Shown here: positions 25,940 to 35,800 of the stretch, piece after piece
Position numbering within the stretch: the stretch's first letter is position 1
Layout of the letters: every line of letters begins with the position of its first letter
Program-made: the position numbers and the translations under genes
Notes under the pieces: generated by a model
Told to the model about the DNA's origin: nothing
Database searches by the model: none
The model's input: only the letters and a program-made list of their open reading frames with translations
Assembly (NCBI RefSeq): GCF_000172175.1
Contig: NZ_ABJL02000008.1
Coordinates: 3,100,001-3,164,000 of the forward strand
From: Bacteroides intestinalis DSM 17393
GTDB lineage: Bacteria; Bacteroidota; Bacteroidia; Bacteroidales; Bacteroidaceae
Reading direction: 5' to 3'
Length of the DNA stretch: 64,000 nucleotides

Positions 25940-26815
25940 ATGGGAATATTATATTTAAAAGAACATACTTCCTGTTACAATTACACAAAATGCATCCGGG
26001 AAGGATTTCTATATCACAAATTTTGTGATATAGAAATGGATGAGGAGATAAATGAGACTGATTCCATTTTATTTGTAATAGAAGGAGAACTGGAAATGTC
26101 TTGCAACGGAAAAAAAATGAAGCTTTTGGCTGGTAATATGATTTGTTTCGGTAGGGGGAGTAGATTTAAGATCCACTCACGAGGGAAAGGGAGTATTGTT
26201 ATTGCACAATTTGATAATGCCGTGCAAAGTTGTGAAAAGATTTCATTCGCACAACTTAACAGCCTGGATTCCCCCGGTGATAAAATATATCCTCTTGAAA
26301 TCAGAGACAGGTTGCATTTGTTTCTCAAGCTTTTAATAAGTTATTTGGAAGACGGAGCCAATTGCGTTCATTTTCATGAAACGAAGCTTAAAGAGCTCTT
26401 CTGGAGCATACGGTTTTATTATACAAAAACGGAACAAGCCGCCTTTTTCCATCCCATATTGGGAAATGACTATGATTTTAAAAAAAAGATATTCAATAAT
26501 TATAGAAATGCCAGGACAGTAAAGGAACTTGCCGGACTATGTGGAACTCCCCTTTCTTCTTTTAAAAGGAAATTTTTAAAAGAGTTCAGAGAACCTGCGG
26601 GTAACTGGTTACAGAAACAAATAAATAATATAATTAAATATAAACTGGCTGATGAGGATATACCGATAGGGAATATAGCTGAAGAGTTGCATTTTTCTTC
26701 ACACCCCCAATTTTGTAGGTACTGTAAAAGAAACTTCGGATACACTCCCGGAGAATGGAGAAAATTACTGAAAAATAGGGATAAAACTCCAGGAAAGCTC
26801 TCCGGTAGAGTGTAA
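25940..26815 (+). CDS. AraC-family regulator inside the invertible segment
   Basis: A 291-aa AraC regulator with an N-terminal cupin-like sensor (LFVIEGELEMSCNGKKMKLL and GNMICFGRGSRFKIHSRGKG) and a C-terminal double HTH (TVKELAGLCGTPLSSFKRKF; PIGNIAEELHFSSHPQFCRY, ending CKRNFGYTPGEWRK). Fimbrial loci in Bacteroides often carry a dedicated AraC regulator. Here the gene is on the strand opposite to the pilus operon; after inversion it would lie upstream of the operon in the same direction. It could respond to an effector and act on the pilus promoter or on the DGR genes. It is AT-rich compared with the ICE backbone. Confidence 0.85.
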   Translation: MGILYLKEHTSCYNYTKCIREGFLYHKFCDIEMDEEINETDSILFVIEGELEMSCNGKKMKLLAGNMICFGRGSRFKIHSRGKGSIVIAQFDNAVQSCEKISFAQLNSLDSPGDKIYPLEIRDRLHLFLKLLISYLEDGANCVHFHETKLKELFWSIRFYYTKTEQAAFFHPILGNDYDFKKKIFNNYRNARTVKELAGLCGTPLSSFKRKFLKEFREPAGNWLQKQINNIIKYKLADEDIPIGNIAEELHFSSHPQFCRYCKRNFGYTPGEWRKLLKNRDKTPGKLSGRV

Positions 26816-26853
26816 TTGAGCGAAAAAGATAAAAAGAAGAACTCTTTAGATAA

Positions 26854-26883
26854 TTGTGTTTAATTGAGAGTTATCTATTTTTG
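26854..26883 (+). promoter_or_regulatory. Invertible promoter (currently facing right)
   Basis: TTG at 26854-26856 and TATTTTTG at 26876-26883 are separated by 19 bases, fitting the Bacteroides primary sigma consensus (TTTG-N19/20-TAnnTTTG). Transcription would run rightwards out of the invertible segment across the repeat at 26947-26972. No gene lies ahead in that direction on the plus strand, only the antisense of the recombinase gene. After inversion it would drive the pilus operon. Confidence 0.7.
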
Positions 26884-26946
26884 CACACAATTAATATTAA
26901 TGTTGTTATGTCGCTTTTCCGTATGATAAAAAATGACAAACAAGTG

Positions 26947-26972
26947 ATTTTTCACTCTCTGTCATGGAGAGT
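26947..26972 (+). repeat. Right inverted repeat of the invertible segment
   Basis: The sequence reads ATTTTTC followed by ACTCTCTGTCATGGAGAGT, the inverted partner of 25780-25805 with a single mismatch. It lies between the outward-facing promoter and the 3' end of the recombinase gene. Confidence 0.85.
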
Positions 26973-27034
26973 AAATAGAGTGTATTTACAAATGTATTAT
27001 ATTCATGATTAAATAATGTATTATAATTATAAAA

Positions 27035-28237
27035 TTAACATATTTTATCTGCTATGTGATTATTCACTTCGTCCAGTACCGACCGGTCAAGTTCTTTCAG
27101 ATAGATTCTGGTCACTTTCTCCGAGGAATGTCCCAAACATTCACTGATAGTATGAAGCGGAGCACCGTTCTCACGAGCCATCATTGCCCAACAGTGACGC
27201 GCGGCATGCAAGCGCAAAGGAATGCTCATACCGATATTCCAGGAAACCTTTTTCAGCGCATACCTCATCCTGTTATAAGCTTTTTTATACCCCGAATAAG
27301 GAGTTTCAGATTCATCAACCAGAGGGAAAAGATAGTCACCGGAAGTATCTCCATACCTTTCCAGCAAATTCTGTATCTGCCGGTTAATACCTATTTCAAG
27401 CAACTGACCGGTCTTCTGCCTTCTATAGCGGATTACCCCGGGAAAAATATCGCTCTTTTTTAGAAAAGCAATATCTACGAATGACATTCCGCGAGTATAG
27501 ATACTGAACATAAAAACATCTCTGGCCAAGCATTCCGGTGTTCCGACTGAAAGTGACAGGTTGGCAAGAGACTTCACCTGCTTCATAGGAAGACTTTGTT
27601 TGACGGTCTTTTCAGACCGGATTCTGATATTGCAAAAAGGTGAAGGAAATACCAGATTCAATTCAAGACATCCACGCCTGTACACCGCTTTCATATTATG
27701 TAAATAAAACCCTATCGTATTCTTGCCCACACCGGCCTCCAGGAGAGTATCACGATACTTAATGACAAGGCGGGAAGAAAGATGTGCAAATGGAAAATCA
27801 GTCTTACACAAATGTTTTTGCATGGAATGCAGGGTCGCCTCATACGCTTTTGCCGTCCCTTCATGCCCGGTGTCGAAAAGCACACGGATTCTCTCACGGA
27901 AATAGCTGTAAAAACCCACTTTGCCAGTCAGGGTTTCATAGACTCTGGATATATCACATGTCGTATATTCATTACCCTCCCTTTCCAATATGCCTATGGC
28001 TTTATCCAAGATTTTACAAATTTTCCGGCATGTACGGTTCATGCGTCGGACAGTTTCCATGGTATATACACCATTAAAGAGTACTCGTCCGCTAAAAGAA
28101 TCAAACTCACAGGGGGTAATGCTGTATCCTGTATAAAAAACTTTCTTTTTCCGTTTATGAAGGACCTGCACAGCCAATGGATAGGCCCCGCGACTATTAC
28201 ACCGCCCCTTTACTAATACTGTTTTTACTGTTGCCAT
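27035..28237 (-). CDS. Tyrosine recombinase (probable invertase of the pilus switch)
   Basis: A 400-aa Bacteroides-type tyrosine recombinase: N-terminal arm-binding domain (CNSRGAYPLAVQVLHKRKKK), SAM-like core-binding domain, and catalytic domain with the first Arg in YTRGMSFVDIAFLKKSD, the Lys region RYRRQKTGQLLEI, the H-x-x-R box LRLHAARHCWAMMA, GHSSEKVTRIYLKEL with the second His and the nucleophilic Tyr. All catalytic residues are present. It lies 62 bp from the right inverted repeat of an invertible promoter segment, as do other Bacteroides invertases next to their substrates. It is not obviously the ICE integrase because it sits in the middle of the element with no attachment site apparent. 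Confidence 0.88.
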   Translation of the reverse strand: MATVKTVLVKGRCNSRGAYPLAVQVLHKRKKKVFYTGYSITPCEFDSFSGRVLFNGVYTMETVRRMNRTCRKICKILDKAIGILEREGNEYTTCDISRVYETLTGKVGFYSYFRERIRVLFDTGHEGTAKAYEATLHSMQKHLCKTDFPFAHLSSRLVIKYRDTLLEAGVGKNTIGFYLHNMKAVYRRGCLELNLVFPSPFCNIRIRSEKTVKQSLPMKQVKSLANLSLSVGTPECLARDVFMFSIYTRGMSFVDIAFLKKSDIFPGVIRYRRQKTGQLLEIGINRQIQNLLERYGDTSGDYLFPLVDESETPYSGYKKAYNRMRYALKKVSWNIGMSIPLRLHAARHCWAMMARENGAPLHTISECLGHSSEKVTRIYLKELDRSVLDEVNNHIADKIC

Positions 28238-28934
28238 AACTGTATTATAAATTACTATATGAATTAACTATTTACATAAAAAAGACGCAAAATTCGCATG
28301 AAAGAAACAAAACAGCAAACAAAATACATGTTATTTGTAACAATGTTCTACAATAAAAAATAGAAAATCAACAAGAATCCTCCATTGGTCAATGATTAAA
28401 CATGCACAAAAAGAATACTACACAAACAAAACTGACACGGGAAATCTTTCTTCAACAAGCCTCTCCTCAAAATAATAGTATGGTATTACCTTGATAAATA
28501 CGGCAAGGATATATTTGCTGTTGTTTAAGCATTTATTCTATTAACTGTTCTTAGTTTTATCTCAAAGGAAAATATTTCATGACTCCCGGAAAAGTCACAA
28601 TATCAAAAAAAAGCTGGCCGATACCCATGGGATACTTTTCTTGATAATCCTCCTACTCCACCGTATTCTCTGTCATGTACTCAAAAACGGGAACGTTTTT
28701 TTCGGCCCGCCGTTCGGATCATCTAAAATATCCGATGAATGATTCTTCGGCAACGTCTTGATGTTGCCTGCGATGTATAAAACGAATCACACAGAATAGG
28801 AAACAGGAGACATTTCATGCCAACCGGTAGCCACTTGTATCCGATCGTCACGTTCCCTCTCGTCCAACAACAGCTTAAGCCTACCTTCGTACCACAAGTA
28901 ACTTTATTGTTTCACTATTTAATCCGATTGATTT
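28238..28934. other. Non-coding gap between the recombinase and DUF3945 genes
   Basis: About 700 bp without a convincing gene. The left part (to ~28420) is AT-rich and should contain the recombinase promoter. A TATATTTG box at 28510-28517 fits a plus-strand -7 element, but the -33 spacing is poor. The right part (28610-28920) is more GC-rich, with no long frame on either strand. It probably holds the promoter and leader of the DUF3945-topB operon and may mark the junction between the cargo and the ICE backbone. Confidence 0.5.
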
Positions 28935-30263
28935 ATGGACAATCTCAAAGATTTCAAGAACGAGGCATTGGTAGTCACCAACGCCTCCGACGGTAACACG
29001 CCGCACATCGTTCAGGGTATTGAGCCTGACGGTTCACTCCGCACCAAACCGCTGGCACAGGCAAAGCCCTCCGAGACTTTTCTGCACATCGACCGCAACG
29101 AGTCCGTGATCGGGACGTTCTTCTCCAACATGAACCGCCAGTATGATCGACCGTCGGACTTCCGCTTCTACCACCTGCCGGTGGAAATGTTATCCGCAGC
29201 CAAGGACCTGGTGGAGATATTCAAATTCCCGGAAGAGAACGGACAGCTTCTTTCCAATTACGCCATTGACATCCGGCAGCCGGCACAGGAGCAGAGCATC
29301 ACAGGCGACACCCCGCAACAGACCACCCGTTGGGGAGTGGACGAGGTGGATTGGCAGCAGCTCGCACGCATGGGCGTAACCCCCGAATCGTTGGGCGAAA
29401 CGGGCATGCAACGCCTGCTGAACGGCCACGAGTCCGCCGTCCTCGACATCAGGATCTCCTTCGAGGGTATCGACTTCGAAACGCCGGCCTGCATCCGTCT
29501 GGTGGAATCAGCCGGCGGCAAACCGGTCCTGAACGTGGAGTGCTGCAAGCGGTATCCCGAACTGGACCGGCCGTACATGGGTACGGAGCTTTCTCCCGAA
29601 GTGAAAGAGAATCTTTCCAGGAGCAACAATGCCGGCTGCGTCGTTGAGCTGGAACTTGCCGGAGGAGTGCGTGAGCCGTGTCTGCTCTCGCTCAATCCCA
29701 AAACCAACCGCCTGCACCATGTTCCGGTCAGTGAAATCACCATACCGCAGGAAGTGAACCGGGTACGACTCTCCGACGACCAGACCACAAGGCTGGCACG
29801 GGGCGAGTCCGTGCTGGTTGAGAACATGTGGTCCGAAAAGAAACAGGGATATTACGACGCACGCCTCCAGTATAACGTCTGCAAGGGCGGCTTCACTTAT
29901 GACTTCAGGGGACTGAACCGCAAACAGGCGCAATCAGAGACACAAATGCGAAGCCGTGAACTGGTCATACCACAGGTACTCAAAGGCGTCGGGCTGACAC
30001 CCGAGGTACGGGAGAAGTTAGCCGCCGGCAAGACAGTCCATATCAAGGACATGACTGACAACGAGGGAAACTTATTCAGTGCTTTCGTCCGTGTCAACCA
30101 CGAGCGGGCAAAGTTCGATTTCTTCAAATGGAATCCGGACAAGAGCAAAAAGCAGGGACAGTCGCAACAGGCGGCCGTCCGTCAGGAGGGCACGAAGCCG
30201 GAAAACACCGTCAGCCGGAACCGCCCGGTACAGAAAACCGATAAGAAAGGAGTATCCATTTAA
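28935..30263 (+). CDS. DUF3945/DUF4099 ICE backbone protein
   Basis: A 442-aa protein of the DUF3945/DUF4099 type that precedes topB in Bacteroides conjugative elements. It contains repeated blocks: RWGVDEVDWQQLARMGVTPE (DUF4099-like) and two DUF3945-like units around EVNRVRLSDDQTTRLARGES and KGVGLTPEVREKLAAGKTVH. The C-terminal tail is basic and polar. Function is unknown; the order with topB, DUF1896 and the methylase/helicase gene is a conserved ICE module. The first codons follow an AT-rich leader. Confidence 0.8.
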   Translation: MDNLKDFKNEALVVTNASDGNTPHIVQGIEPDGSLRTKPLAQAKPSETFLHIDRNESVIGTFFSNMNRQYDRPSDFRFYHLPVEMLSAAKDLVEIFKFPEENGQLLSNYAIDIRQPAQEQSITGDTPQQTTRWGVDEVDWQQLARMGVTPESLGETGMQRLLNGHESAVLDIRISFEGIDFETPACIRLVESAGGKPVLNVECCKRYPELDRPYMGTELSPEVKENLSRSNNAGCVVELELAGGVREPCLLSLNPKTNRLHHVPVSEITIPQEVNRVRLSDDQTTRLARGESVLVENMWSEKKQGYYDARLQYNVCKGGFTYDFRGLNRKQAQSETQMRSRELVIPQVLKGVGLTPEVREKLAAGKTVHIKDMTDNEGNLFSAFVRVNHERAKFDFFKWNPDKSKKQGQSQQAAVRQEGTKPENTVSRNRPVQKTDKKGVSI

Positions 30264-30289
30264 CCATTCACATAAATAATACATTATAT

Positions 30290-32389
30290 ATGAAAGTTAT
30301 CATTGCAGAAAAGCCCAGCGTGGCGCAGGCCATAGCGTCCGTAGTGGGCGCACACCAACGGAAAGAGGGGTATCTAATGGGGGGCGGATATGCCGTGGCA
30401 TGGGCATTCGGGCATCTGGTCGGTCTTGCCATGCCCGAAAGTTACGGTCTCTCCGGTTTCCGTCGGGAACACCTGCCCATATTGCCACAAGAGTTCAGGC
30501 TTGTTCCCCGCCAGGTGCGAGAGGGTAAGGCTTACAAGGACGATCCCGGAGTCGTCAGGCAATTGGGAGTGATCCGGGACCTGTTCGACAGGTGCGAGTC
30601 CATCATCGTCGCCACCGACGCAGGTCGTGAGGGCGAGTTGATTTTCCGTTACGTGTACAACTATCTCGGTTGTACCAAGCCCTTTGCCCGTCTGTGGATC
30701 TCCTCGCTCACCGACAAGGCCATCCGTGAGGGGTTGCAAAACCTTAGGGAGGGAAGTCTTTACGACAACCTTTACCTCTCCGCCAAAGCCCGCAGCGAGG
30801 CGGACTGGCTCGTGGGCATCAACAGTTCTCAGGCACTCAGCCTTGCCGCCGGACAGGGCGTGTTCTCCCTGGGACGGGTGCAGACCCCCACATTGGCGAT
30901 GATCTGCTCACGCTACCGGGAGAACAGGCAGTTCGAGCCACGGACATATTTCCGGATAAAGGTTTCGGCGGCCAAGGACGGCATCGACTTCTCTGCACTG
31001 TCACAGAACCGCTTCGATGACCTTGATTCGGCCACTGCCAGGCTTCGTGAGATTAAGGACGGCTGTATGCTTGCCGTCACTTCCGTAGAACGCAGGGAGG
31101 CCGTTCAAGAGCCGCCGTTGCTCTATGACCTGACCGCCTTGCAGAAAGAGGCCAACAGCAAACTGGACCTCTCCGCAGACAAGACGCTCACGCTTGCGCA
31201 AAGCCTGTACGAGAAGAAAGTGCTAAGCTATCCACGTACCGGCAGCCGTTATATATCCGAGGATGTTTTCGACGAGATCCCCTCGCGCATAATGCTCCTG
31301 CGGCAATATCCACGCTTCACCGCCACCGCATCCGTCTTGCCGGACGCACCGCTCAACCGCCGTCCGGTAGATGATGCCAAAGTCACCGACCACCATGCGC
31401 TTCTCATCACCGAGAACCTGCCCGAAGGTCTGTCGCAGGACGAGCAGGCTATCTACGAAATGGTTGCCGCACGCCTGCTCGAAGCCTTCTTGCCATGTTG
31501 CGTCAAGGAAATGACCGAAGTTGCCTTGTCCGCAGGCGGTGAGATATTCACTCTCAAGGGTGCGGTCATCAAGTCCGCCGGTTGGCGTGCCGTGCGTGGC
31601 GAGCCGGAAGAGGAGGCGGAGGAAACCACGTTGCCAGGACTGCAAACGGGTGAAACCCTGCCACTGCTCGCCTCCGAAACAGTGGAGAAACAGACCAAGC
31701 CCCAACCACTGCATACCGAGAGTTCACTGCTCTCCGCCATGGAGCATTGCGGCAAAGAGATCAGCGACGAACAACTGCGTGCCGGAATCCGTGAGATCGG
31801 TATCGGCACTCCGGCCACTCGTGCAGCTGTCATCGAAACATTGTTTGCCCGTGACTATATACGCCGGGACAAGAAGAACCTTGTGCCTACCGAAAAAGGA
31901 CTGGCGGTTTACGATACGGTAAAGGACAAAAAGATTGCCGACGTCGAAATGACAGCGGCGTGGGAGAACACCCTCGCCAAAATAGAAACCGGAGAGGCCG
32001 ATGCCCTCTCTTTCCGCCGGAACATAGAGGTCTATACCGCACAGATCGTTACCGAACTGCTGGCCGCCACCCTCAATGTCGCTCCTTCGGGGGAGCAATG
32101 CACCTGTCCCAAGTGCAGGAAGAGCCGCATCCTGTTCTTCGACAAGGTTGCCAAATGCGCCGATGTCGATTGCAGCTTCACCCTGTTCCGTAACAAGGGA
32201 GGTAAGATACTGACCGACGGACAGATCATCGAGCTGGCGACCAAAGGCCGCACTCCTCTTGTCAAAGGCTTCAAGAGCCGTGAGGGCAAGAGCTTCGATG
32301 CCGCATTGGTGCTTAATCCTGACTTTACCATAGGTTACTCCTTCCCGGACAGGAAACCGCAGGAAAAGAAAAGCGGCAGGAAGAAATAA
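30290..32389 (+). CDS. topB: Type IA DNA topoisomerase (topoisomerase III family)
   Basis: A 699-aa topoisomerase III-like enzyme. The TOPRIM domain has VIIAEKPSVAQAIASVVG and VATDAGREGELIFRYVY; the active-site tyrosine lies in LSYPRTGSRYISEDV (~residue 313). The C-terminus contains a zinc-ribbon-like CTCPKCRKSRILFFD with AKCADVDCSF and a DUF3945-like basic end. It would relax or decatenate single-stranded DNA during ICE processing. It starts 26 bp after the DUF3945 gene. Confidence 0.93.
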   Translation: MKVIIAEKPSVAQAIASVVGAHQRKEGYLMGGGYAVAWAFGHLVGLAMPESYGLSGFRREHLPILPQEFRLVPRQVREGKAYKDDPGVVRQLGVIRDLFDRCESIIVATDAGREGELIFRYVYNYLGCTKPFARLWISSLTDKAIREGLQNLREGSLYDNLYLSAKARSEADWLVGINSSQALSLAAGQGVFSLGRVQTPTLAMICSRYRENRQFEPRTYFRIKVSAAKDGIDFSALSQNRFDDLDSATARLREIKDGCMLAVTSVERREAVQEPPLLYDLTALQKEANSKLDLSADKTLTLAQSLYEKKVLSYPRTGSRYISEDVFDEIPSRIMLLRQYPRFTATASVLPDAPLNRRPVDDAKVTDHHALLITENLPEGLSQDEQAIYEMVAARLLEAFLPCCVKEMTEVALSAGGEIFTLKGAVIKSAGWRAVRGEPEEEAEETTLPGLQTGETLPLLASETVEKQTKPQPLHTESSLLSAMEHCGKEISDEQLRAGIREIGIGTPATRAAVIETLFARDYIRRDKKNLVPTEKGLAVYDTVKDKKIADVEMTAAWENTLAKIETGEADALSFRRNIEVYTAQIVTELLAATLNVAPSGEQCTCPKCRKSRILFFDKVAKCADVDCSFTLFRNKGGKILTDGQIIELATKGRTPLVKGFKSREGKSFDAALVLNPDFTIGYSFPDRKPQEKKSGRKK

Positions 32390-32427
32390 CCCGTCCGAAT
32401 TGTATCACTTAATAATCCGATAATTAT

Positions 32428-32895
32428 ATGAATCAGAATAAATCCAATGTGCCGGTATCCGTAGCGGAAGAACCGGATGAATTATCTTACTACCGTCTTA
32501 CCCTGTTGTCCTTCCTGCGTGAGTCGCATCCGGATTTGGCGGATGACGAGTCTTTTGTCGCCACCCGCAGCGAGCAGGCCGCCGAAGCCTTCAGCGCAGC
32601 CGTCCGTTCCGGCCTGACCTACGACGATGCGGCACAACAGGCGAACGCCCTGCTTTTTCAGGGGTTGCATTTCTCTCCTCTGGACACGCTGGTTACCGTC
32701 CTCTGGAACGAGTTCGCCGCCGAAGTCCCCGAAGGCAGCGCACGCAGCGTGGCCTTGCAGCTGCTTCCCGAATGCCGGAAGGTCTTCGCCGGCTATACGC
32801 TCTCGGATGATTTCATGTTCAGCCCGGAGTTCGGGCAGCTCTATGACGAGCTGACAGGTACGGTTGTAATCTGGTTGGAAGAGAATGGCTTATAA
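32428..32895 (+). CDS. DUF1896 protein
   Basis: A 155-aa acidic protein (MNQNKSNVPVSVAEEPDELS) of the DUF1896 family, with LSYYRLTLLSFLRESHPDLA and AAEAFSAAVRSGLTYDDAAQ. The family is found in Bacteroides ICE modules between topB and the large methylase/helicase gene, as here. Its stop overlaps the start of the next gene by 11 bases, so the two are coupled. Function unknown. Confidence 0.82.
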   Translation: MNQNKSNVPVSVAEEPDELSYYRLTLLSFLRESHPDLADDESFVATRSEQAAEAFSAAVRSGLTYDDAAQQANALLFQGLHFSPLDTLVTVLWNEFAAEVPEGSARSVALQLLPECRKVFAGYTLSDDFMFSPEFGQLYDELTGTVVIWLEENGL

Positions 32896-35800
32896 TAAAA
32901 AGGCGCATCTCAGGGACAATATAGAGGCAATCCGGCTGATGTTCCGTTTGGAGAAGGAACAGCGCACCGCCACACCGGAGGAAGCGGGCATACTCGCCGC
33001 CTACTCCGGGTTCGGAGGTATCAAGGCGGTTCTTTCCCCTTTCGGGAAACTCACCGACATACTCCGCTGGACACAGGCCGACCGTGAACTGTTCCCCCTG
33101 ATTACGGAACTTCACAACGTCCTGCGTGACGGAGCAGCTGACGAGCGTGAGTACAGGAGGCTGGTGGAAAGCGTGAAGGCATCCACCTTTACCGCTTTCT
33201 ACACGCCGCCGGCGATTGTCAATGCCATTGCCTCTTCTTTGGGCGAACACGGAGTGTCGCCCGGCCGTTTTCTCGATCCTTCATCGGGAACCGGCAATTT
33301 TGTCTCGGCCTTCCGATCGCAATGCCACTCCGCATCCGGCAACACTCCCGAAATTGTTGCCTATGAAAAGGATTTGCTTACCGGCCGCATCCTTGCCCGG
33401 CTCCATCCCGAAGCGCAGGTCAATATCAAGGGCTTCGAGGAGTTGCCCCCGCACCGTAACGGCTATTTCGACGTGGTGAGCAGCAACATCCCCTTCGGTG
33501 ACATACGTGTTTTCGATCCCTCCTTCGACAACGGCACGGCCAGGCGTTTTGCGCTGAACAGCCTGCACAACTATTTCTTCGCCAAAGGGCTGGATGCCGT
33601 CCGTGAGGGAGGAGTCCTCGCCTTCATCACCTCACAGGGGGTGATGAACTCCGCTATGGCCTATCCAGTAAGGCAATACCTGATGAACCGATCCCGGCTG
33701 TTATCGGCTGTCCGCCTGCCCAACAACCTCTTTACCGACTATGCCGGTACGGAGGTGGGCAGCGACCTGATCATCTTGCAGAAGGACACGCTTTCCCAAA
33801 GGGAATATACGTCACTCGAACGGTCTTTCGTGGAAGTCGGCACGCAGACCGACGGGACGACGCAGAACGAGTATTTCGAGCATACCGCCGCCATCGTGCA
33901 TACACGTGGCCATGTCGGTACCGATCCCTACGGCAAGCCGGCACGCATCTACCTGCATGACGGGGGTATGGAAGCCATCGCCGCCGACATGAAGTATTTC
34001 CTTGACCGCAACCTCTCGGAACAGCTCGATCTGGACTTGTATCTCCGCCATTCACCCGTGCAGGAGTTCCGCAATCTGGTGAGCCGTCCGGCGGAAACCA
34101 TGCAGCAACGCATCGCACAGGTGCGGGAAATCAACCGGTCCGGTAACATGAACGGACATTCCACTTCTACGGATCGACAGACGATACAGGTGGAGCGTCG
34201 GACTTCCACGCCGGAGCAGCCCTCAACGGATGCCCGGCCAACCGCCGCAAAGACCACGCCGGAGCCGGTCATGTCCCTGTACGACCTTTTCGGCTTCACA
34301 CAAGAGGAGCGTTCACAGGTCAGGAAAAGGAAAACAAGGAGCACGAAGAAGGACTCCGGGCAGTTGTCCCTTTTCGATATGCCACCGTTGGAGCAACATC
34401 CCGCCCCGGCCGAACCGACTCCCCAAGAGAAAGAGCGGCAGGAGCGGGAACGGCAGGAACAGGAACGCCGCCGGCAGGAGGAAGAGGCCGCACGGCAGGA
34501 ACGCATGAAGCCCCGTCCTTATCCGGCCGGCCTGCAGGGACACCACCGCAACGGCTCCCTTGTGGACGATGACGGGCAGATAGGCTACCTCTCCGCCATT
34601 GGCGGGGCTGCACCGGTATTCAACCCGTTGGATCTGCCCGAACGCCAGCGACGCCGTGCGTCGCTCTACATCGAGATACGTGACACCTACCATCACCTGT
34701 ACGAGAACGAGGCGGCCGCCCATGCCGCAAATCCGGCGTTGCGCACCATGCTCAACACTCTTTACGATGACTTCATCCGTCAGTTCGGCAATCTGAACGA
34801 CAGGAAGAACATCGACCTGTTCCGCATGGATGCGGGCAACCGTGAGATATTGTCGCTGGAACGTTACATCGACGGCCGGGCGGTCAAGGCCGACATCTTC
34901 GACCATCCCGTTTCGTACAACATCAACGAGATCACCCATACCGATGACGTGCACGAGGCGCTCACCGCCTCGCTCAACAAGTACGGCAACGTGGACATGG
35001 CGTACATGGAGTCCCTGACCGACAAATCGCAATCTGACTTGTTGGAGGAACTGCGTGGACGGATATTTTACAATCCCCTCTCGAAGAACTACGAGATTGC
35101 CGACCGTTTCATTTCCGGCAACGTCATGGCCAAGGCCGAACACATCGAGGAATATTTGCAGTCGCATCCCGACAACGGCGAGGCACGTATTTCCCTCGAA
35201 GCCCTGCGGCAGTCGCTTCCCGCGCCCATACCTTTCGAGGATCTGGATTTCAATTTCGGCGAGCGTTGGATACCGGCGGGAGTGTACAGCCGCTACGCCT
35301 CATGGCTGTTCGACACGGACGTGTCCGTCCGTTATACCGCCAGCAGTGACGAATACAGCATCAGGGCCGACATGACCTCCCCACGCATCATGAACCAATA
35401 TTCGGTGCGTTCGGAAAGCCGCATCTTCAACGGCATCGCCCTTATGCGCCATGCCATCCACAACACCACGCCCAACATCACCAAGACCGTATTGGACAAG
35501 ACGGGCAAGGAAATGAAGATACGTGATCCGGAGGTTACCCTGCTTGCCAACAGCAAGATTGACGAGATCCGTAACGGCTTCTCCGACTGGCTCATGGAAC
35601 AGTCGCCGGAGTTCAAGCGGAAAATGGCGGACATGTACAACCGCAAGTTCAACTGCTTCGTCCGTCCCAAGTACGACGGATCGCACCAGAGCTTTCCCGG
35701 TCTTGACCTCAAGGGGCTGGGCATTCCCGACCTGTATCCCAGCCAGAAGGACTGCATCTGGATGCTCAAGCAGAACGGAGGGGGGATCGCCGATCACGAG

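Larger units (their letters stand above)
25780..26972. other. Invertible DNA segment carrying a regulator gene and a promoter
   Basis: The segment is bounded by inverted repeats (25780-25805 and 26947-26972) that share a perfect 19-bp core and match at 25 of 26 positions. Inside lie an AraC-family gene (25940-26815, plus strand) and a consensus promoter at 26854-26883 directed outward to the right. A tyrosine recombinase gene lies directly to the right, and the pilus operon begins 77 bp to the left, transcribed away. Inversion would place the promoter about 160 nt before the first pilus gene, facing it. As assembled the promoter faces the antisense strand of the recombinase gene, so the pilus operon should be OFF. 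Confidence 0.78.

Noticed and set aside
27035..28237. The tyrosine recombinase as ICE integrase
   Set aside because: It sits in the middle of the element between cargo and backbone, next to an invertible repeat; no att-like direct repeat was seen nearby.
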